A stretch of DNA of 64,000 nucleotides from Verrucomicrobiota bacterium (lineage in GTDB: Bacteria > Verrucomicrobiota > Verrucomicrobiae > Limisphaerales > UBA11358). Each line of letters starts with the position of its first letter. Within the stretch, counting starts at the first letter, position 1. The notes beneath the pieces are model-generated. The model was not told the origin of the DNA. It saw only the letters and a program-made list of their open reading frames with translations, and did not search any database. A program made the translations under genes and the position numbers. The stretch is taken from the NCBI GenBank assembly GCA_014860005.1, contig JACZKP010000076.1:62001-126000 (forward strand), in the 5' to 3' direction. Positions 19,701 through 28,315 of the stretch are shown piece by piece.

Positions 19701-19832
19701 GAGCCAGAGGTCGGAGAAGTTTGCTGGATTCCGGTAGTCGAGGAAGAGGACTTCGCAGTTCGCCGATTTTTGCGGACCGTGCAGAATCCCGTCCAGAGCC
19801 TTGGTCGGGGCGGGTTCCAGTTGTGCGGGCAT
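16767..19832 (-). CDS. Receiver-like domain fused to a DUF3800 domain
   Basis: The 1021-aa protein has an N-terminal alpha/beta region (about 25-220) that I cannot name. A receiver-like domain follows at about 270-475, with acidic pair IDD (277-279), phospho-acceptor Asp362 in LFLDLRM, FSS at 443-445 and RKP at 466-468; an insert of about 60 residues precedes the acceptor strand. From 527 a DUF3800 domain begins with its hallmark YIDESGD (531-537) and ends with LADWIVRMALYRQ. A C-terminal segment of about 170 residues is unassigned. DUF3800 proteins occur widely in defence and mobile regions and have been suggested to be RNase-H-like nucleases; activity here is untested. Four bp separate it from the upstream gene. 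A phospho-switched effector nuclease is my working hypothesis. Confidence 0.8.
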   Translation of the reverse strand: MPAQLEPAPTKALDGILHGPQKSANCEVLFLDYRNPANFSDLWLKGLESSLPTINAQQCDWTDGSKQILIIGNDPPDEVFQNRAPGLKGINFRSHFTATSWLAAWKVKFPGAKTAIAVIDPREPNLASGAAHALQTILGARDASGQTLVPRATVLNAPSLDGICQWLHDSKTDHRVVPKAAPHLPDLLKATIWNELTSDREQHHALSNVLGAFLLGSQVGKGSPHPGDPWAQDFLLALVQACGVGAKTGQVRLKDHRGFQCWVNPQLQRDIGAAVLIDDMADIWEFFVRGALGFVGDVELRNTGRTFRESLIISNSSVFDQTMLGLPDRLAKVLKEDRRTLTAADLLPGSHHFDNEFVLFLDLRMFDANATQTADQFNEKLVAFGNQLLAQKTRPLPWLDDDANRFIDFERELEGDAIAGQPRETLLPRILSLLDPTLPIVIFSSTHRTELIDPFHDYGNIITTFRKPILTGMAQNWNHLVMDLHANFCAALEKAASILRVRRELARLTISKPVASPRESVSRKGGIIEIYIDESGDPFNQRDPGFAVGGIMLQHDNAEAQQMFHKQINQAPAKWGVSDYAPDRIRADEVDDKLPRISFYPKKPTPNGQQEAEALDFVACALGGKSRIAAFALIEPDLLRFSRDTRLDSAILFDRNSLDNVYHFLLRTNLETLFFEHPWIDLKADSLFIHVATRQQTVHDPNTQRIWQQAYGIEFKERKGEWQYTSLEMGSVYRLVRELLQSRASLDNQPDIVMARGVTLNDYEDIVSKWQKEGQTPRINSQLYDPTRLDPKQIHYLADWIVRMALYRQCNQIPLCVGDWFEAGYIQPLTDEFLALLDACRHASPGKSIRRLAKINLSQEDSVRKGLRAEKYLRQKASTWPEKLLSDDLRGLFRESKTRSVATRPRQTAPAASVPARIDPATQKSESSQIRWRVLIKASVGCDKSRLLTALQSNISIPQPMAIRMFVSDEKVEFILDLASAEAVLKFIKNPIEISGARVAATDVTLPQSYRIQNPVPAVQE

Positions 19833-19836
19833 GGGA

Positions 19837-20724
19837 TCAGGAATTCTGGATTACGGAGGGGTTCAAGAACTTGGTAATGGCTTCCGATAAGTTTCCATCC
19901 TCATTCACTGCCTTTAGAACATTCTCAGCCGCCGTTTTCACATCGCCGCTGCCAATCATGCCTGCCACCTGCGGAATCTCCTCCGACTCGCTCTTGCCAA
20001 AGGGGGCCAGCCATTCGCCAAGGTCCTTCGGAGCGTGAATGATGATGCCGGACAGTTCAACGGTGTTGGACGTTTGTTCACCCTTGGCGCTTCGCCTGGT
20101 GTTTTCCTCCGCGACCACTTTCGCTGCCTCGCAGAGCAGACGGAAGGCGAGGCGGTTCTCGATGCAGGCGGGAAGGATGATGTCCAAGAACCTTGCGGAC
20201 TGGTTCTCAATTGCAATCGGCACATCCGATCGGTCTCCACTTTTCAACAGTTCTTCGGCTTGTTCGGGCGTGAGCTTGAGAAACTCGCCAAGCCATTTTT
20301 CGGATTCCCGTTCGTAAGAAGAACGATCCTTCATGGAGAGCCAGTAAAAAGTTGGGCCATCTTTTATTTCCAATTTCTTGGATGGACATTCATCCTTAAG
20401 GGGCTCATTGGCGACATGCAAGATGATGACTTTCTTGTTTGCTGCGGTGCCATCAAAGAAATTCCTCATGAAATCTTCAGACCTTGTTGCTTTGTCCGTG
20501 TGGGCAACGCAATGAACGACATCCGGCGACTCACCGCAGAACTCTGGAACATCGCAAGCTATCGCTACACGCGACACGTTTGCGTCATACTTAGATTGTC
20601 CGTCGGAATCAGGCCTCTGGGGAATTGGATAAGCGTGGTCGCTGACAACCAAAGCTTTGGAATCAATCTGAAGGGCAATGCGCTTCGTTTTACCTTCGTG
20701 AACGTTCTTTTTAATACTCGTCAT
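19837..20724 (-). CDS. Unknown alpha/beta protein
   Basis: The 295-aa protein is read from ATG 20724, 7 bp after the upstream stop; the open frame continues upstream but would overlap that gene. It has Rossmannoid-looking strands (KALVVSDHAY, VVHCVAHTD, KVIILHVANE) in the first half and a helical second half. I see no intact receiver motif, Walker motif or metal site. It could be a degenerate receiver-like or phosphoesterase-like fold, but this is not supportable from motifs. It sits between the 544-aa protein and the receiver-DUF3800 gene with very short spacers, so it is certainly part of the same operon. Confidence 0.75.
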   Translation of the reverse strand: MTSIKKNVHEGKTKRIALQIDSKALVVSDHAYPIPQRPDSDGQSKYDANVSRVAIACDVPEFCGESPDVVHCVAHTDKATRSEDFMRNFFDGTAANKKVIILHVANEPLKDECPSKKLEIKDGPTFYWLSMKDRSSYERESEKWLGEFLKLTPEQAEELLKSGDRSDVPIAIENQSARFLDIILPACIENRLAFRLLCEAAKVVAEENTRRSAKGEQTSNTVELSGIIIHAPKDLGEWLAPFGKSESEEIPQVAGMIGSGDVKTAAENVLKAVNEDGNLSEAITKFLNPSVIQNS

Positions 20725-20731
20725 ATTGGGC

Positions 20732-22366
20732 CTAGTCGGGGGAGGGGTTGAATTTGGAAAACAGAAATATAAATTTGTCATTCTCGAATTTCACGGGAAC
20801 AGGTCCATTGTTCTCCGATTTCAACTTACAACTCATTTTGCAACCATGAAGCGTCAGGTCCAGTTCGTCTTTCAGGATGTCCGTAATGACATCTACCCCC
20901 GCATTCTTTAGTTCTACGAGAGCTGACGATGAGCCGTGATCATCGGAGTTTCCATTGTCATAGACCGTTTTAAGTTTGTTGACGCACTCAGGATTGACCG
21001 TAACTGTTACCGTGAATTGCCCCTCTGAACAAGTTGCCATCAATTTCGGATCAACATCAGTCGGCCTCTTCTTTTTGCTCAACTGATGAAAGAAGTGAAC
21101 AATTCCAATCAGGACTGCGATTCCGGGGCGGCTGGGTAGAGAATATCGTATATTGCCATGCCCGTTTACAACGACATTGCATTCGGGAATCGAATAACGG
21201 AAGAAATCGCACAACGTAGTCCCGGTAACTGAAAGGCAGTCACGCTTGTCTAAATGGTAAAGTCCGCAGAGGTCCATCAGGAAATCTTCGTTCTCCACTG
21301 GACTGATCCAATCGGCCCATTTCAGCCGAGGGATGAGATTCTCTCTCTTATCGCCGCATGTTAGATGCCCCCACTGCTTCTCCTTCCACAACCAAAGCAT
21401 GTCTTCTTTGAGCATCGCCAGCTTGTTGTCCCATGAGGCCGCGTACCGAAAGCTGTTGCTGAAAATGTTCAACGCTGTGGTAAAACGGACGTCGGTAAAC
21501 ACCTTGGGCAACGGTGCGAATGTGAAGTGACCCGGTCGGATGCCGGTCGAATTCGCGCCGAGCTTTGTCCAGATGGCGTTTTGGATTTGAAGGTATTCGC
21601 CGATGGCATCGCGACCGTTCTGGGCATCACCAGCAATAGCCGATGAAATGATCAGAATATGATCAGAATAAAGGCGGCTTTGGAGGCGCGACCCGTCGCC
21701 ATTCCCATTTCCCGCTTTGCCGAATTTGAGCGCATAATGGAGATACCACCCCAGGCGGGTCATATCGTATTCGTTCCTTTCTGTCGTGAATAAATCACAA
21801 CCGTTGAGAAGCGCTTCCCAGTCCTTCGCAACGTTTAGTCGGCTCCCGTTGTCGGTTCCGTTTTGTGCCAACTGGTGGCTGAGGTCGAAGAAAACGGCAT
21901 TGTGAGGGAGATCGATGGATGCGGCATTTTTCCAAAAATACTCGAAACTACAGAAGCAAAGCCCGTAGCTCATGCCGGCTTCAGAGCTGCGTTGAATAAA
22001 TTCGATCAACTTCTTTGCCGTCGTGGCATCGTCGATGTTTGGTTTATTTAGAGACGCTTTTAGTATTGAGAGATCATCTCCTTCTGCCGCAGAAGATACA
22101 ATTAATGGAGTCACACTCCCGGCCTTCCTGGCTACAAGATGGCTTTCTTCAGAAATGGATGTTGTTCCGATCGCAACCTCCTTATCACTAAGCCTTTCAT
22201 CAATGACGGATTTCCATTCCGTTTCGCTAATCTTCAAACTCCAATTGCTTGGCCAAAACCAACTGTCGTCCACGGCGTAAATCCACTGAAATGGGCGTTT
22301 CTCTTGATGGACGAATATTCTCAGATGCATCTTCGCCAACGTCTCAAAATGTTCGCTCATAGTCAT
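20732..22366 (-). CDS. Unknown 544-aa protein
   Basis: No family is recognised. The N-terminal half is mixed, with many aromatic residues. The C-terminal 130 residues contain a hydrophobic helix (GIAVLIGIVHFFHQL) followed by a strand pair ending FTVTVTVNP. The neighbouring 839-aa protein also ends with a hydrophobic helix followed by strands, so the two could share a distant domain. ATG 22366 or ATG 22360 are both possible starts. It lies 16 bp after the 839-aa gene and 7 bp before the 295-aa gene. By eye this gene and its upstream neighbour look more AT-rich than the rest of the operon. Confidence 0.75.
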   Translation of the reverse strand: MTMSEHFETLAKMHLRIFVHQEKRPFQWIYAVDDSWFWPSNWSLKISETEWKSVIDERLSDKEVAIGTTSISEESHLVARKAGSVTPLIVSSAAEGDDLSILKASLNKPNIDDATTAKKLIEFIQRSSEAGMSYGLCFCSFEYFWKNAASIDLPHNAVFFDLSHQLAQNGTDNGSRLNVAKDWEALLNGCDLFTTERNEYDMTRLGWYLHYALKFGKAGNGNGDGSRLQSRLYSDHILIISSAIAGDAQNGRDAIGEYLQIQNAIWTKLGANSTGIRPGHFTFAPLPKVFTDVRFTTALNIFSNSFRYAASWDNKLAMLKEDMLWLWKEKQWGHLTCGDKRENLIPRLKWADWISPVENEDFLMDLCGLYHLDKRDCLSVTGTTLCDFFRYSIPECNVVVNGHGNIRYSLPSRPGIAVLIGIVHFFHQLSKKKRPTDVDPKLMATCSEGQFTVTVTVNPECVNKLKTVYDNGNSDDHGSSSALVELKNAGVDVITDILKDELDLTLHGCKMSCKLKSENNGPVPVKFENDKFIFLFSKFNPSPD

Positions 22367-22382
22367 GGTGGTTTTATGTTGT

Positions 22383-24902
22383 TCAGAGTTTTGCTTCCAG
22401 AAACAGTTCTAGCCTGTCAATCGGTAATGGCGTGATGGCGTCAGTCACGCTCCACGGATAGACCTTACCGCCGCGATAATGATCCAGTTGTCGCTTCCAT
22501 TCGAGGCAGTAAGGGATGCGATTCACATCAATTCCTGAATGCACAATTGGGGCGGGGAATTGAATGTGAATTCGATAGGCACTTTTGTCCTCAACATATT
22601 CCGGCTGAATTTCAATCGCGTGTTCACATTTTTCCTCCATCAGCGTTCGGGACCAAGCGCACTGATAGGCCAGTCTCAGGGAAAAGACGAGCAGGGGCAG
22701 CAACCCAATAACCGGCTTGAGATGCGCTGAATGACCTCCGGCAGGCCACTTGCTCCAGATTATATCACCGTCCATTCCCAGAGATCGGTTGATGACCGGA
22801 ACCGGGAATCTTTCCCAGAATTGATTCTGGGTTATTTTCTCATTGAGAATCAATTTGCTGATACGCCGCCCCAGTTTTTCGTGAATCGCGGAGCCGGGTT
22901 CCGCGCCTGTGTCATACTGGAACAGATTCGCCCATGTGAGAGGATTATCGAGCTTGTCCGGTGCATGACGGCGGCTTGTTTCCTCGATACCCTTATAGCC
23001 TTCATAGTCCAGAGGGAGCCATACCAGCCTGTTGATCAACGCATAGAGCGATCGTTTTGTGCCTTGTTCCACAAATCCCACACAGGACGCGGGAGAATTG
23101 AGAGGTTGTGCGCCTTGGGTTCTGGCGTGGAGGTGGTCCAGATTGAATTGAACAACGTCAAACCACTCCACGCGGCTGTCATGGAGGTCGCGCACTGCGG
23201 CATCTATCCGAACCGCCAGTTCCTTGGCGTCGCCGAGAGATGCGGTCGATTGAATTTTCCCAGAGCATTCCTCCACCCATTTTTTGACCTTCGTAAGCCT
23301 TTCATCGTACTCGTAGAGACGTGTTCCGGCGGCTCCGACCTGTTTGGAATAATCATGCGCGGAGGCGAGGAAGCCGAACAGCCGCAACGCCTCTCTCTGT
23401 TTCTCAACGGCCAGACAGCGGTCGCAGTAGAAGTAGCGGGCGTGTTCCGCCACGGAGGTGAGGTAGGCTGTTCTAGCTGTTTCATCATCCGGTATGATGC
23501 AGAGGCTGTTGGGCTTCAAGTAGGCGACGAGAGACTGTGATGCTGATTGGTTTGCACCGCCAGTTGGGACTTTGCGGCTCAGGTTGACTTTCAAAGACTG
23601 TTCATTGGCATCCCATTCTCCAACATAGGTGCTCATTTCCGCCGACTTGAACTCCTTGCAGTCCCAGCCACACGAATGGAAATAGTTCTTTATCATGTAG
23701 GAGGCGGCTGTGTCGTCGGACTTCCACTCCCGTTCCAACGCCCATTCGGTTTCACCTGAAAGATAATTCTCCGCGAACCGTTCGACACGGAGGCTGAGGT
23801 TTGAAACGAGATCCATCACGCTCAGGGTCTTCTCAACGGTCTTGGCCGCTCCGGGCCACCACGGAGGTTTCTCAAGGGAGCGTTGAAAAATCCATCCCAG
23901 CAGGATTCCTCCTCGATGATGAGCCTTAGCACCTGTGTTCTTCGCGCGTTGGGACAAAGACCAACGAAAAACCGGAATGACGATGTGATGAATTTCTCGA
24001 GTCATACCCATGCTTTTAGTCTCGGGAGACGCTAAACTTTCATTGAAGAAAGTGAACAGTGTAGACCAGAGCGTAAAGTAAACATGAAGATCGTCATCCC
24101 CAGAACCAATGATCCATTCGAGCTTTTGATCTTTGTGATCGGAGATCTCCGAAAAAATATCTTCAGGGCTATGTCCACCAGCTGTAATCCTCCAGACTTC
24201 CTTGATCTTAGGAAGCTCGTTAACTTGAGCATCTGGCTGCGTTACAATGAGATACCCATTAGTTGAATTGATGGGATTGGTTTTGCTCTCCTTGGATGTG
24301 CTTTGTTTGAAAATCCATTCGTCCAGATTATCGGCAAGAAAGCCTTTGTGGCTAGTATGAATGAAAATCTGATAAATGCTTCCAATCAAGGCGGGTTTTT
24401 TCTCGGGATCTACCCTTTCCCAGTCTTTTGGCTTAGCCAGAAGCGCGAAATCGATTTCTTCTTCCACGAAGGATCTGGCCGAATCTTTGACGGCCTTCAA
24501 AAGGCCCTCCCAGGCCACCATGCGCTGGGGGTTGTTTACATCGGTAAGAAAAGCAACCAAGGCACCGACATTTTTCTCCAAATCAGCAACGGCTTTGGCT
24601 TGGGTCTCAGGGGAGAATAATTTTCCGAAAGTGGCGCTCTGTGTGAACTGCTGTAATGCGACTCGCTTTTCAGCAGGAAAGAGCTGCTCATGCTCTTTGC
24701 GAAAGTTTTCTTCCTCTTTGGTCGAAAGTAGCGGATGGCGAACGAGAATCACTGATTCAGTCTCCGGGGGAAGCCCGAAGTCGTTGATCCAAGCAGTTGT
24801 GAGCCGCTCAAGCTCTTCGGAAATGCGGTAGGACGTTTGATTGGAGAAGCGCCAGTGCTCCATCCATTGCTTCCAGTGATCATGGTCTTCCTGCTCTTTC
24901 AT
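22383..24902 (-). CDS. Unknown 839-aa protein, first gene after the ABC transporter
   Basis: The start codon lies inside the stop of the last permease gene (ATGA at 24899-24902), which ties the signalling genes to the transporter genes. The protein looks soluble: no signal peptide or clear membrane segment. Features seen: a possible CxxC (CDRC, about 500), a His-rich helix (REIHHIVIPVFRW, about 310) and, near 760-810, a hydrophobic helix followed by strands (HAIEIQPEY.., AYRIHIQFP). That C-terminal layout loosely recalls a histidine-kinase ATPase domain, and three receiver-domain proteins follow in the operon. I cannot find the N, G1 or G2 boxes, so I leave it as unknown. Confidence 0.75.
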   Translation of the reverse strand: MKEQEDHDHWKQWMEHWRFSNQTSYRISEELERLTTAWINDFGLPPETESVILVRHPLLSTKEEENFRKEHEQLFPAEKRVALQQFTQSATFGKLFSPETQAKAVADLEKNVGALVAFLTDVNNPQRMVAWEGLLKAVKDSARSFVEEEIDFALLAKPKDWERVDPEKKPALIGSIYQIFIHTSHKGFLADNLDEWIFKQSTSKESKTNPINSTNGYLIVTQPDAQVNELPKIKEVWRITAGGHSPEDIFSEISDHKDQKLEWIIGSGDDDLHVYFTLWSTLFTFFNESLASPETKSMGMTREIHHIVIPVFRWSLSQRAKNTGAKAHHRGGILLGWIFQRSLEKPPWWPGAAKTVEKTLSVMDLVSNLSLRVERFAENYLSGETEWALEREWKSDDTAASYMIKNYFHSCGWDCKEFKSAEMSTYVGEWDANEQSLKVNLSRKVPTGGANQSASQSLVAYLKPNSLCIIPDDETARTAYLTSVAEHARYFYCDRCLAVEKQREALRLFGFLASAHDYSKQVGAAGTRLYEYDERLTKVKKWVEECSGKIQSTASLGDAKELAVRIDAAVRDLHDSRVEWFDVVQFNLDHLHARTQGAQPLNSPASCVGFVEQGTKRSLYALINRLVWLPLDYEGYKGIEETSRRHAPDKLDNPLTWANLFQYDTGAEPGSAIHEKLGRRISKLILNEKITQNQFWERFPVPVINRSLGMDGDIIWSKWPAGGHSAHLKPVIGLLPLLVFSLRLAYQCAWSRTLMEEKCEHAIEIQPEYVEDKSAYRIHIQFPAPIVHSGIDVNRIPYCLEWKRQLDHYRGGKVYPWSVTDAITPLPIDRLELFLEAKL

Positions 24903-25711
24903 GAATGGGAGGCTCGCTCAGAAGATTGGATTGTCCGCTGCATGACCATGTAAAGCAGCAGGAAGAACGTGACGAGAACCAGTGCCGGAAGGAGGGAAAT
25001 CCACCATGCCGTCCGGAGGTAACCCAAGCCGTCAAAAATAAGGCGTCCCAAAGTCGGTGTGGGTGGCTGCGCTCCTAGACCGAAATATGAGAGACCAACA
25101 TCAAGCCCAACTAATTCGGGCAACAGGTATAGCAAACTGATGAACGGGGCCAAAACGGCTGTTGGCAGAATCGAGCGCAGGAATATCGTGACCGGAGGCA
25201 CCCCGTAAGCCCTTTCCGCTATGACGAAGCGGGCACCGCGCATCCGGGCCACCTCTGCGCGAACAATTCGTGCCGGAGGCGCCCAGGCGATCCCGCCAAC
25301 GATCAGGTAGATCACTTCCAAACTGGCCTGAAGGACAGCAGCCAGAGCGACAGCTAACAGGATGAAAGGCACCGTATGAATGACCGAAATGATATAAGTA
25401 ATGAGGCGATCCGGCCAGCGGCCTTTGCAAAGACCCGCAATTGAACCCAGCAGGAGAGCGAGAACAAAAGCGAGAACGAAGGCCCGTCCAGCCACCCTCA
25501 AAGAGAGTCCGGTGGCCAGCATCGTGCGGGCGAAGTGGTCGCGGCCAAGCGAATCAGTTCCGAACAAATTGTCTCCTCCTGGCGGTTGGAGGCGATTGCC
25601 GATCGCAGTGGTAAAAGGATCATTCGTCCCGCCAATCCGCACGAGCAATTCCGGCAACAACCCGAGGGCGACTGCCAGAAACAGTGCGAGAATGAGCAGT
25701 TGGCGTTTCAT
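24899..25711 (-). CDS. Peptide-type ABC transporter permease (DppC/OppC-like)
   Basis: The 270-aa inner-membrane protein belongs to the binding-protein-dependent transport permease family. It starts at ATG 25711, overlapping the stop of the first permease by ATGA. It shows an N-terminal membrane helix, the DppC-typical region FGTDSLGRDHFARTM, several further hydrophobic segments, and a cytoplasmic coupling loop ERAYGVPPVTIFLRSILP that corresponds to the EAA loop. DppC-like proteins pair with DppB-like proteins to form the translocation path for oligopeptides, dipeptides or nickel. Its stop overlaps the start of the unknown 839-aa gene, a link between transporter and signalling genes that is unusual for this family. 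Confidence 0.9.
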   Translation of the reverse strand: MKRQLLILALFLAVALGLLPELLVRIGGTNDPFTTAIGNRLQPPGGDNLFGTDSLGRDHFARTMLATGLSLRVAGRAFVLAFVLALLLGSIAGLCKGRWPDRLITYIISVIHTVPFILLAVALAAVLQASLEVIYLIVGGIAWAPPARIVRAEVARMRGARFVIAERAYGVPPVTIFLRSILPTAVLAPFISLLYLLPELVGLDVGLSYFGLGAQPPTPTLGRLIFDGLGYLRTAWWISLLPALVLVTFFLLLYMVMQRTIQSSERASHS

Positions 25712-26655
25712 GAGCGAAGGCGTGGATCCAGGGCTACATAAGCCCATTCAGCGAACAGGGAGATGGCCACAAAAAATGCGGCGTTAACGAGAATCACCCC
25801 TTGCAGAACCGGGTAGTCGCGGGTCTGAATTGCCGTGAGTAAAAGATTCCCCGTTCCGGGGATTGAAAAAATGACTTCCAATACTAGCGTTGCAAAAAAA
25901 ACAAGGCTGAGTTGGTTGATCCATGCAGCCAACCAAGGCACCATCGATGGACGGAAGAGACTGCGATGGAACAATTGCCATCCGCTCATCCCGGATGCTC
26001 TCGCCGCGCGATATCCCGGATGCTCCATGGTCGAGGCAACACCATCGCGCAACACCGTGGTCATCACGGCCAGCGGATAAAGACAGGCGATCAGCGATGG
26101 CAGAACCTGAGTGAAAGGTCCCCACGTGGCTCCCGCGCGACTTAGAGAAACATGTGGCAACAATAATCCAACGGTCATCGCTCCCAAGACAGCGAGTAAG
26201 AAAACTGGCATGAGGACACCAAACCGGAGCAGGCCGAGGCCGAGAAGGGTGGATGGAACTTGGTGGAAAAGGAGATTGAGACCGTAGCTGACGAAGAGGG
26301 AGAGTAATGCGGCCTGAAGGCCAATCGTGGCCGTGATGGCAAATTTTTCCAATACATAGCCCAGCACGGGGCGGCCGTTGCTGATCGAGGTGCCGAAGTT
26401 GAGAGTGCCAATTCGAGTCAGATGACCAGCGGCCTGTTTCAAGAGCGGCTGATCAAGCCCCATCTGGTGACGCAAGACCGCGACGCTTTCCTCGGAAGCC
26501 TGCGGACCCAAGATGACGCGCGCCGGATCCCCCGGTGCAATTACGAAGAGGACAAAGGAAAGAACTACAGCACCCAGCAGCAGCAAGCAGGCACTAACCA
26601 ATGAACTGGCGATGTGCCGCCAGGGGAGCGCTTGCGTTTGGGTTGCTGACACCAT
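25708..26655 (-). CDS. Peptide-type ABC transporter permease (DppB/OppB-like)
   Basis: The 315-aa integral membrane protein begins with a hydrophobic helix (LVSACLLLLGAVVLSFVLF) followed by APGDPARVILG, the DppB-typical segment after the first membrane span. Later come the periplasmic and transmembrane segments and an EAA-like loop GYRAARASGMSGWQLFHRSL. It starts 6 bp after the solute-binding protein gene and overlaps the second permease by ATGA. Length and motifs fit the family. The substrate class (peptide, nickel or other) cannot be read from the permease alone. Confidence 0.92.
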   Translation of the reverse strand: MVSATQTQALPWRHIASSLVSACLLLLGAVVLSFVLFVIAPGDPARVILGPQASEESVAVLRHQMGLDQPLLKQAAGHLTRIGTLNFGTSISNGRPVLGYVLEKFAITATIGLQAALLSLFVSYGLNLLFHQVPSTLLGLGLLRFGVLMPVFLLAVLGAMTVGLLLPHVSLSRAGATWGPFTQVLPSLIACLYPLAVMTTVLRDGVASTMEHPGYRAARASGMSGWQLFHRSLFRPSMVPWLAAWINQLSLVFFATLVLEVIFSIPGTGNLLLTAIQTRDYPVLQGVILVNAAFFVAISLFAEWAYVALDPRLRS

Positions 26656-26661
26656 ATCGGT

Positions 26662-28287
26662 TCATTTTACGTTCACTTTCCAAAACAGCGGGACACTCTG
26701 GCCATTGATGGGAACCTCAGAAACATTGCCGGAGTAAAGCACGAGCATCTTATTGTGGATGAGGAATGCAGCGGGCGGGTCTTCCGCGGTCGCTGCGTCA
26801 ATTCGATCCACCAAAGAACGAACCTGATTCTTGTCGGCTGTGGTTTGAAACTCTTTCAAGAAAGCGGTGACGCTATCGTTCCGATAACGCCAGAAATTCG
26901 GCACCGGGATCTTGGCGGGATTGTAGTTCATTTCCAGAATCGGAGGTGCCGCCGGGAAGGTAAACTCAAAGCCTATGATGAAAGTGGTAAATTCTCCGGA
27001 GATCATGCGGCCAATCACAGTGTTGTAATCCAACTTGGTTAACTTTGTCGCGATGCCAACGTCCTGAAGTTGGGACTGAATCAACTGCCCCAAATCTTCC
27101 GAGGAGTCCTTCTCGTGAACCAAGATTTCAATCGGCGTGGTTTTGATAGTGGAGGTAGAAGCTGCGAAAGCCTTCCTCGAATTATCCGCAGAATAGGGAT
27201 CAGGCGTTTTGCTCGGATCTGCCCCTGAAATGGCCGGGGGAAGGATGCTGGTGGCAGGAACCGCCAAGCCTTCCGGGATGAGCTTGACCAAATCGGTGCG
27301 TCTCAATCCAGCATTGATGGCCTGACGCAATGGACGATCCATCTTGTCGGAATTAAAACCGAGCGCGACCACATTGAATGTATCCACTGCTGATGCGTTT
27401 AGCTTGGCCCATGCACCAGCAGTCTTAACTCCTCCGGAGGGTTGTTGAGTCACCACCCCTTTAGCCATGGACGAAGGCACCCGGGCGAAGTTGACCTGGC
27501 CATTCTGGAGTTCCTGCAATCGAATTTGATCGTTCTTGATCAGACGGAAAATCAATGTTGATAAATTTCCCGCGCGAGTTTCCCAATGAGCCGGGTTGGC
27601 TTCGAGCACAACCTCCGCGTCATTACGGGATTTGACGAGGAATGGCCCAGTGCCGACCGTCGTCTTCACCCCAAAATCACCTTCCGGAATCGAGGCGAGT
27701 TCCCTGGGCATGATCACGAGTGGGGTGGAAGTAAGCCGATGGACAAAAAATGGATCTGGAGCGGTCAGTTCGATTTCGATTTCCGATTCCGAAACCGCCT
27801 TGATCGCAGGTGACCCCTGTTTTTCGTCAGCGTTCGTCGGTGGGAGACGTTTGATCACGCCCTCAACTATCCAACCGATTGAAGACCCCTTACCCATGAT
27901 TCGGTTGAAACTGAATACCACATCCTCGGCGGTCACATTGCGGGTATTTGCTGTTCCAAAGATCGGTGAAGAATGGAATTTGACCCCAGGACGAATCTTG
28001 AAACGCCAGCGATCGAATCCCCCAACTGGCTCCCAACTTTGGGCAATACGGGGCATGATTTCATTCTGTTCGTCCAGCCCCACCAACCCCTCGAAAATCT
28101 GGGCCTCAATGCGAATCAAATGGGGATCAAGATTCTTGATCGGATCCAAAGTTGTTATTTCAGTTTCAGTCGCAACAACGAAGGGCGCAGCGCTATTTCC
28201 CCGATGAGGGTTTTGCCGACTAACCAACCAGACAACGGCCGCGATTACAGCCAATGTGATTACCAGAAGGACAGTTTTTTGTTTCAT
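26662..28287 (-). CDS. Family 5 extracellular solute-binding protein
   Basis: The 541-aa protein begins at ATG 28287 with a basic n-region and a strong hydrophobic helix (MKQKTVLLVITLAVIAA), which is a signal peptide or membrane anchor; no lipobox Cys is visible. The mature part matches DppA/OppA-type proteins: ITTLDPIKNLDP, an IFEGL strand, WRFKIRPGVKFHS and NVTAEDVVFSFNRIM. Such proteins capture peptides or similar ligands outside the membrane and deliver them to DppBC-like permeases. It lies 28 bp after the radical SAM gene and 6 bp before the permease genes. Confidence 0.92.
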   Translation of the reverse strand: MKQKTVLLVITLAVIAAVVWLVSRQNPHRGNSAAPFVVATETEITTLDPIKNLDPHLIRIEAQIFEGLVGLDEQNEIMPRIAQSWEPVGGFDRWRFKIRPGVKFHSSPIFGTANTRNVTAEDVVFSFNRIMGKGSSIGWIVEGVIKRLPPTNADEKQGSPAIKAVSESEIEIELTAPDPFFVHRLTSTPLVIMPRELASIPEGDFGVKTTVGTGPFLVKSRNDAEVVLEANPAHWETRAGNLSTLIFRLIKNDQIRLQELQNGQVNFARVPSSMAKGVVTQQPSGGVKTAGAWAKLNASAVDTFNVVALGFNSDKMDRPLRQAINAGLRRTDLVKLIPEGLAVPATSILPPAISGADPSKTPDPYSADNSRKAFAASTSTIKTTPIEILVHEKDSSEDLGQLIQSQLQDVGIATKLTKLDYNTVIGRMISGEFTTFIIGFEFTFPAAPPILEMNYNPAKIPVPNFWRYRNDSVTAFLKEFQTTADKNQVRSLVDRIDAATAEDPPAAFLIHNKMLVLYSGNVSEVPINGQSVPLFWKVNVK

Positions 28288-28315
28288 AACAAATGAACGA
28301 TCTAAGCTTGTGCAT

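Noticed and set aside
22731..23540. A 269-codon plus-strand open frame
   Set aside because: It lies fully inside the 839-aa minus-strand gene that is tied to its neighbours by ATGA overlap; no domain is seen in it.
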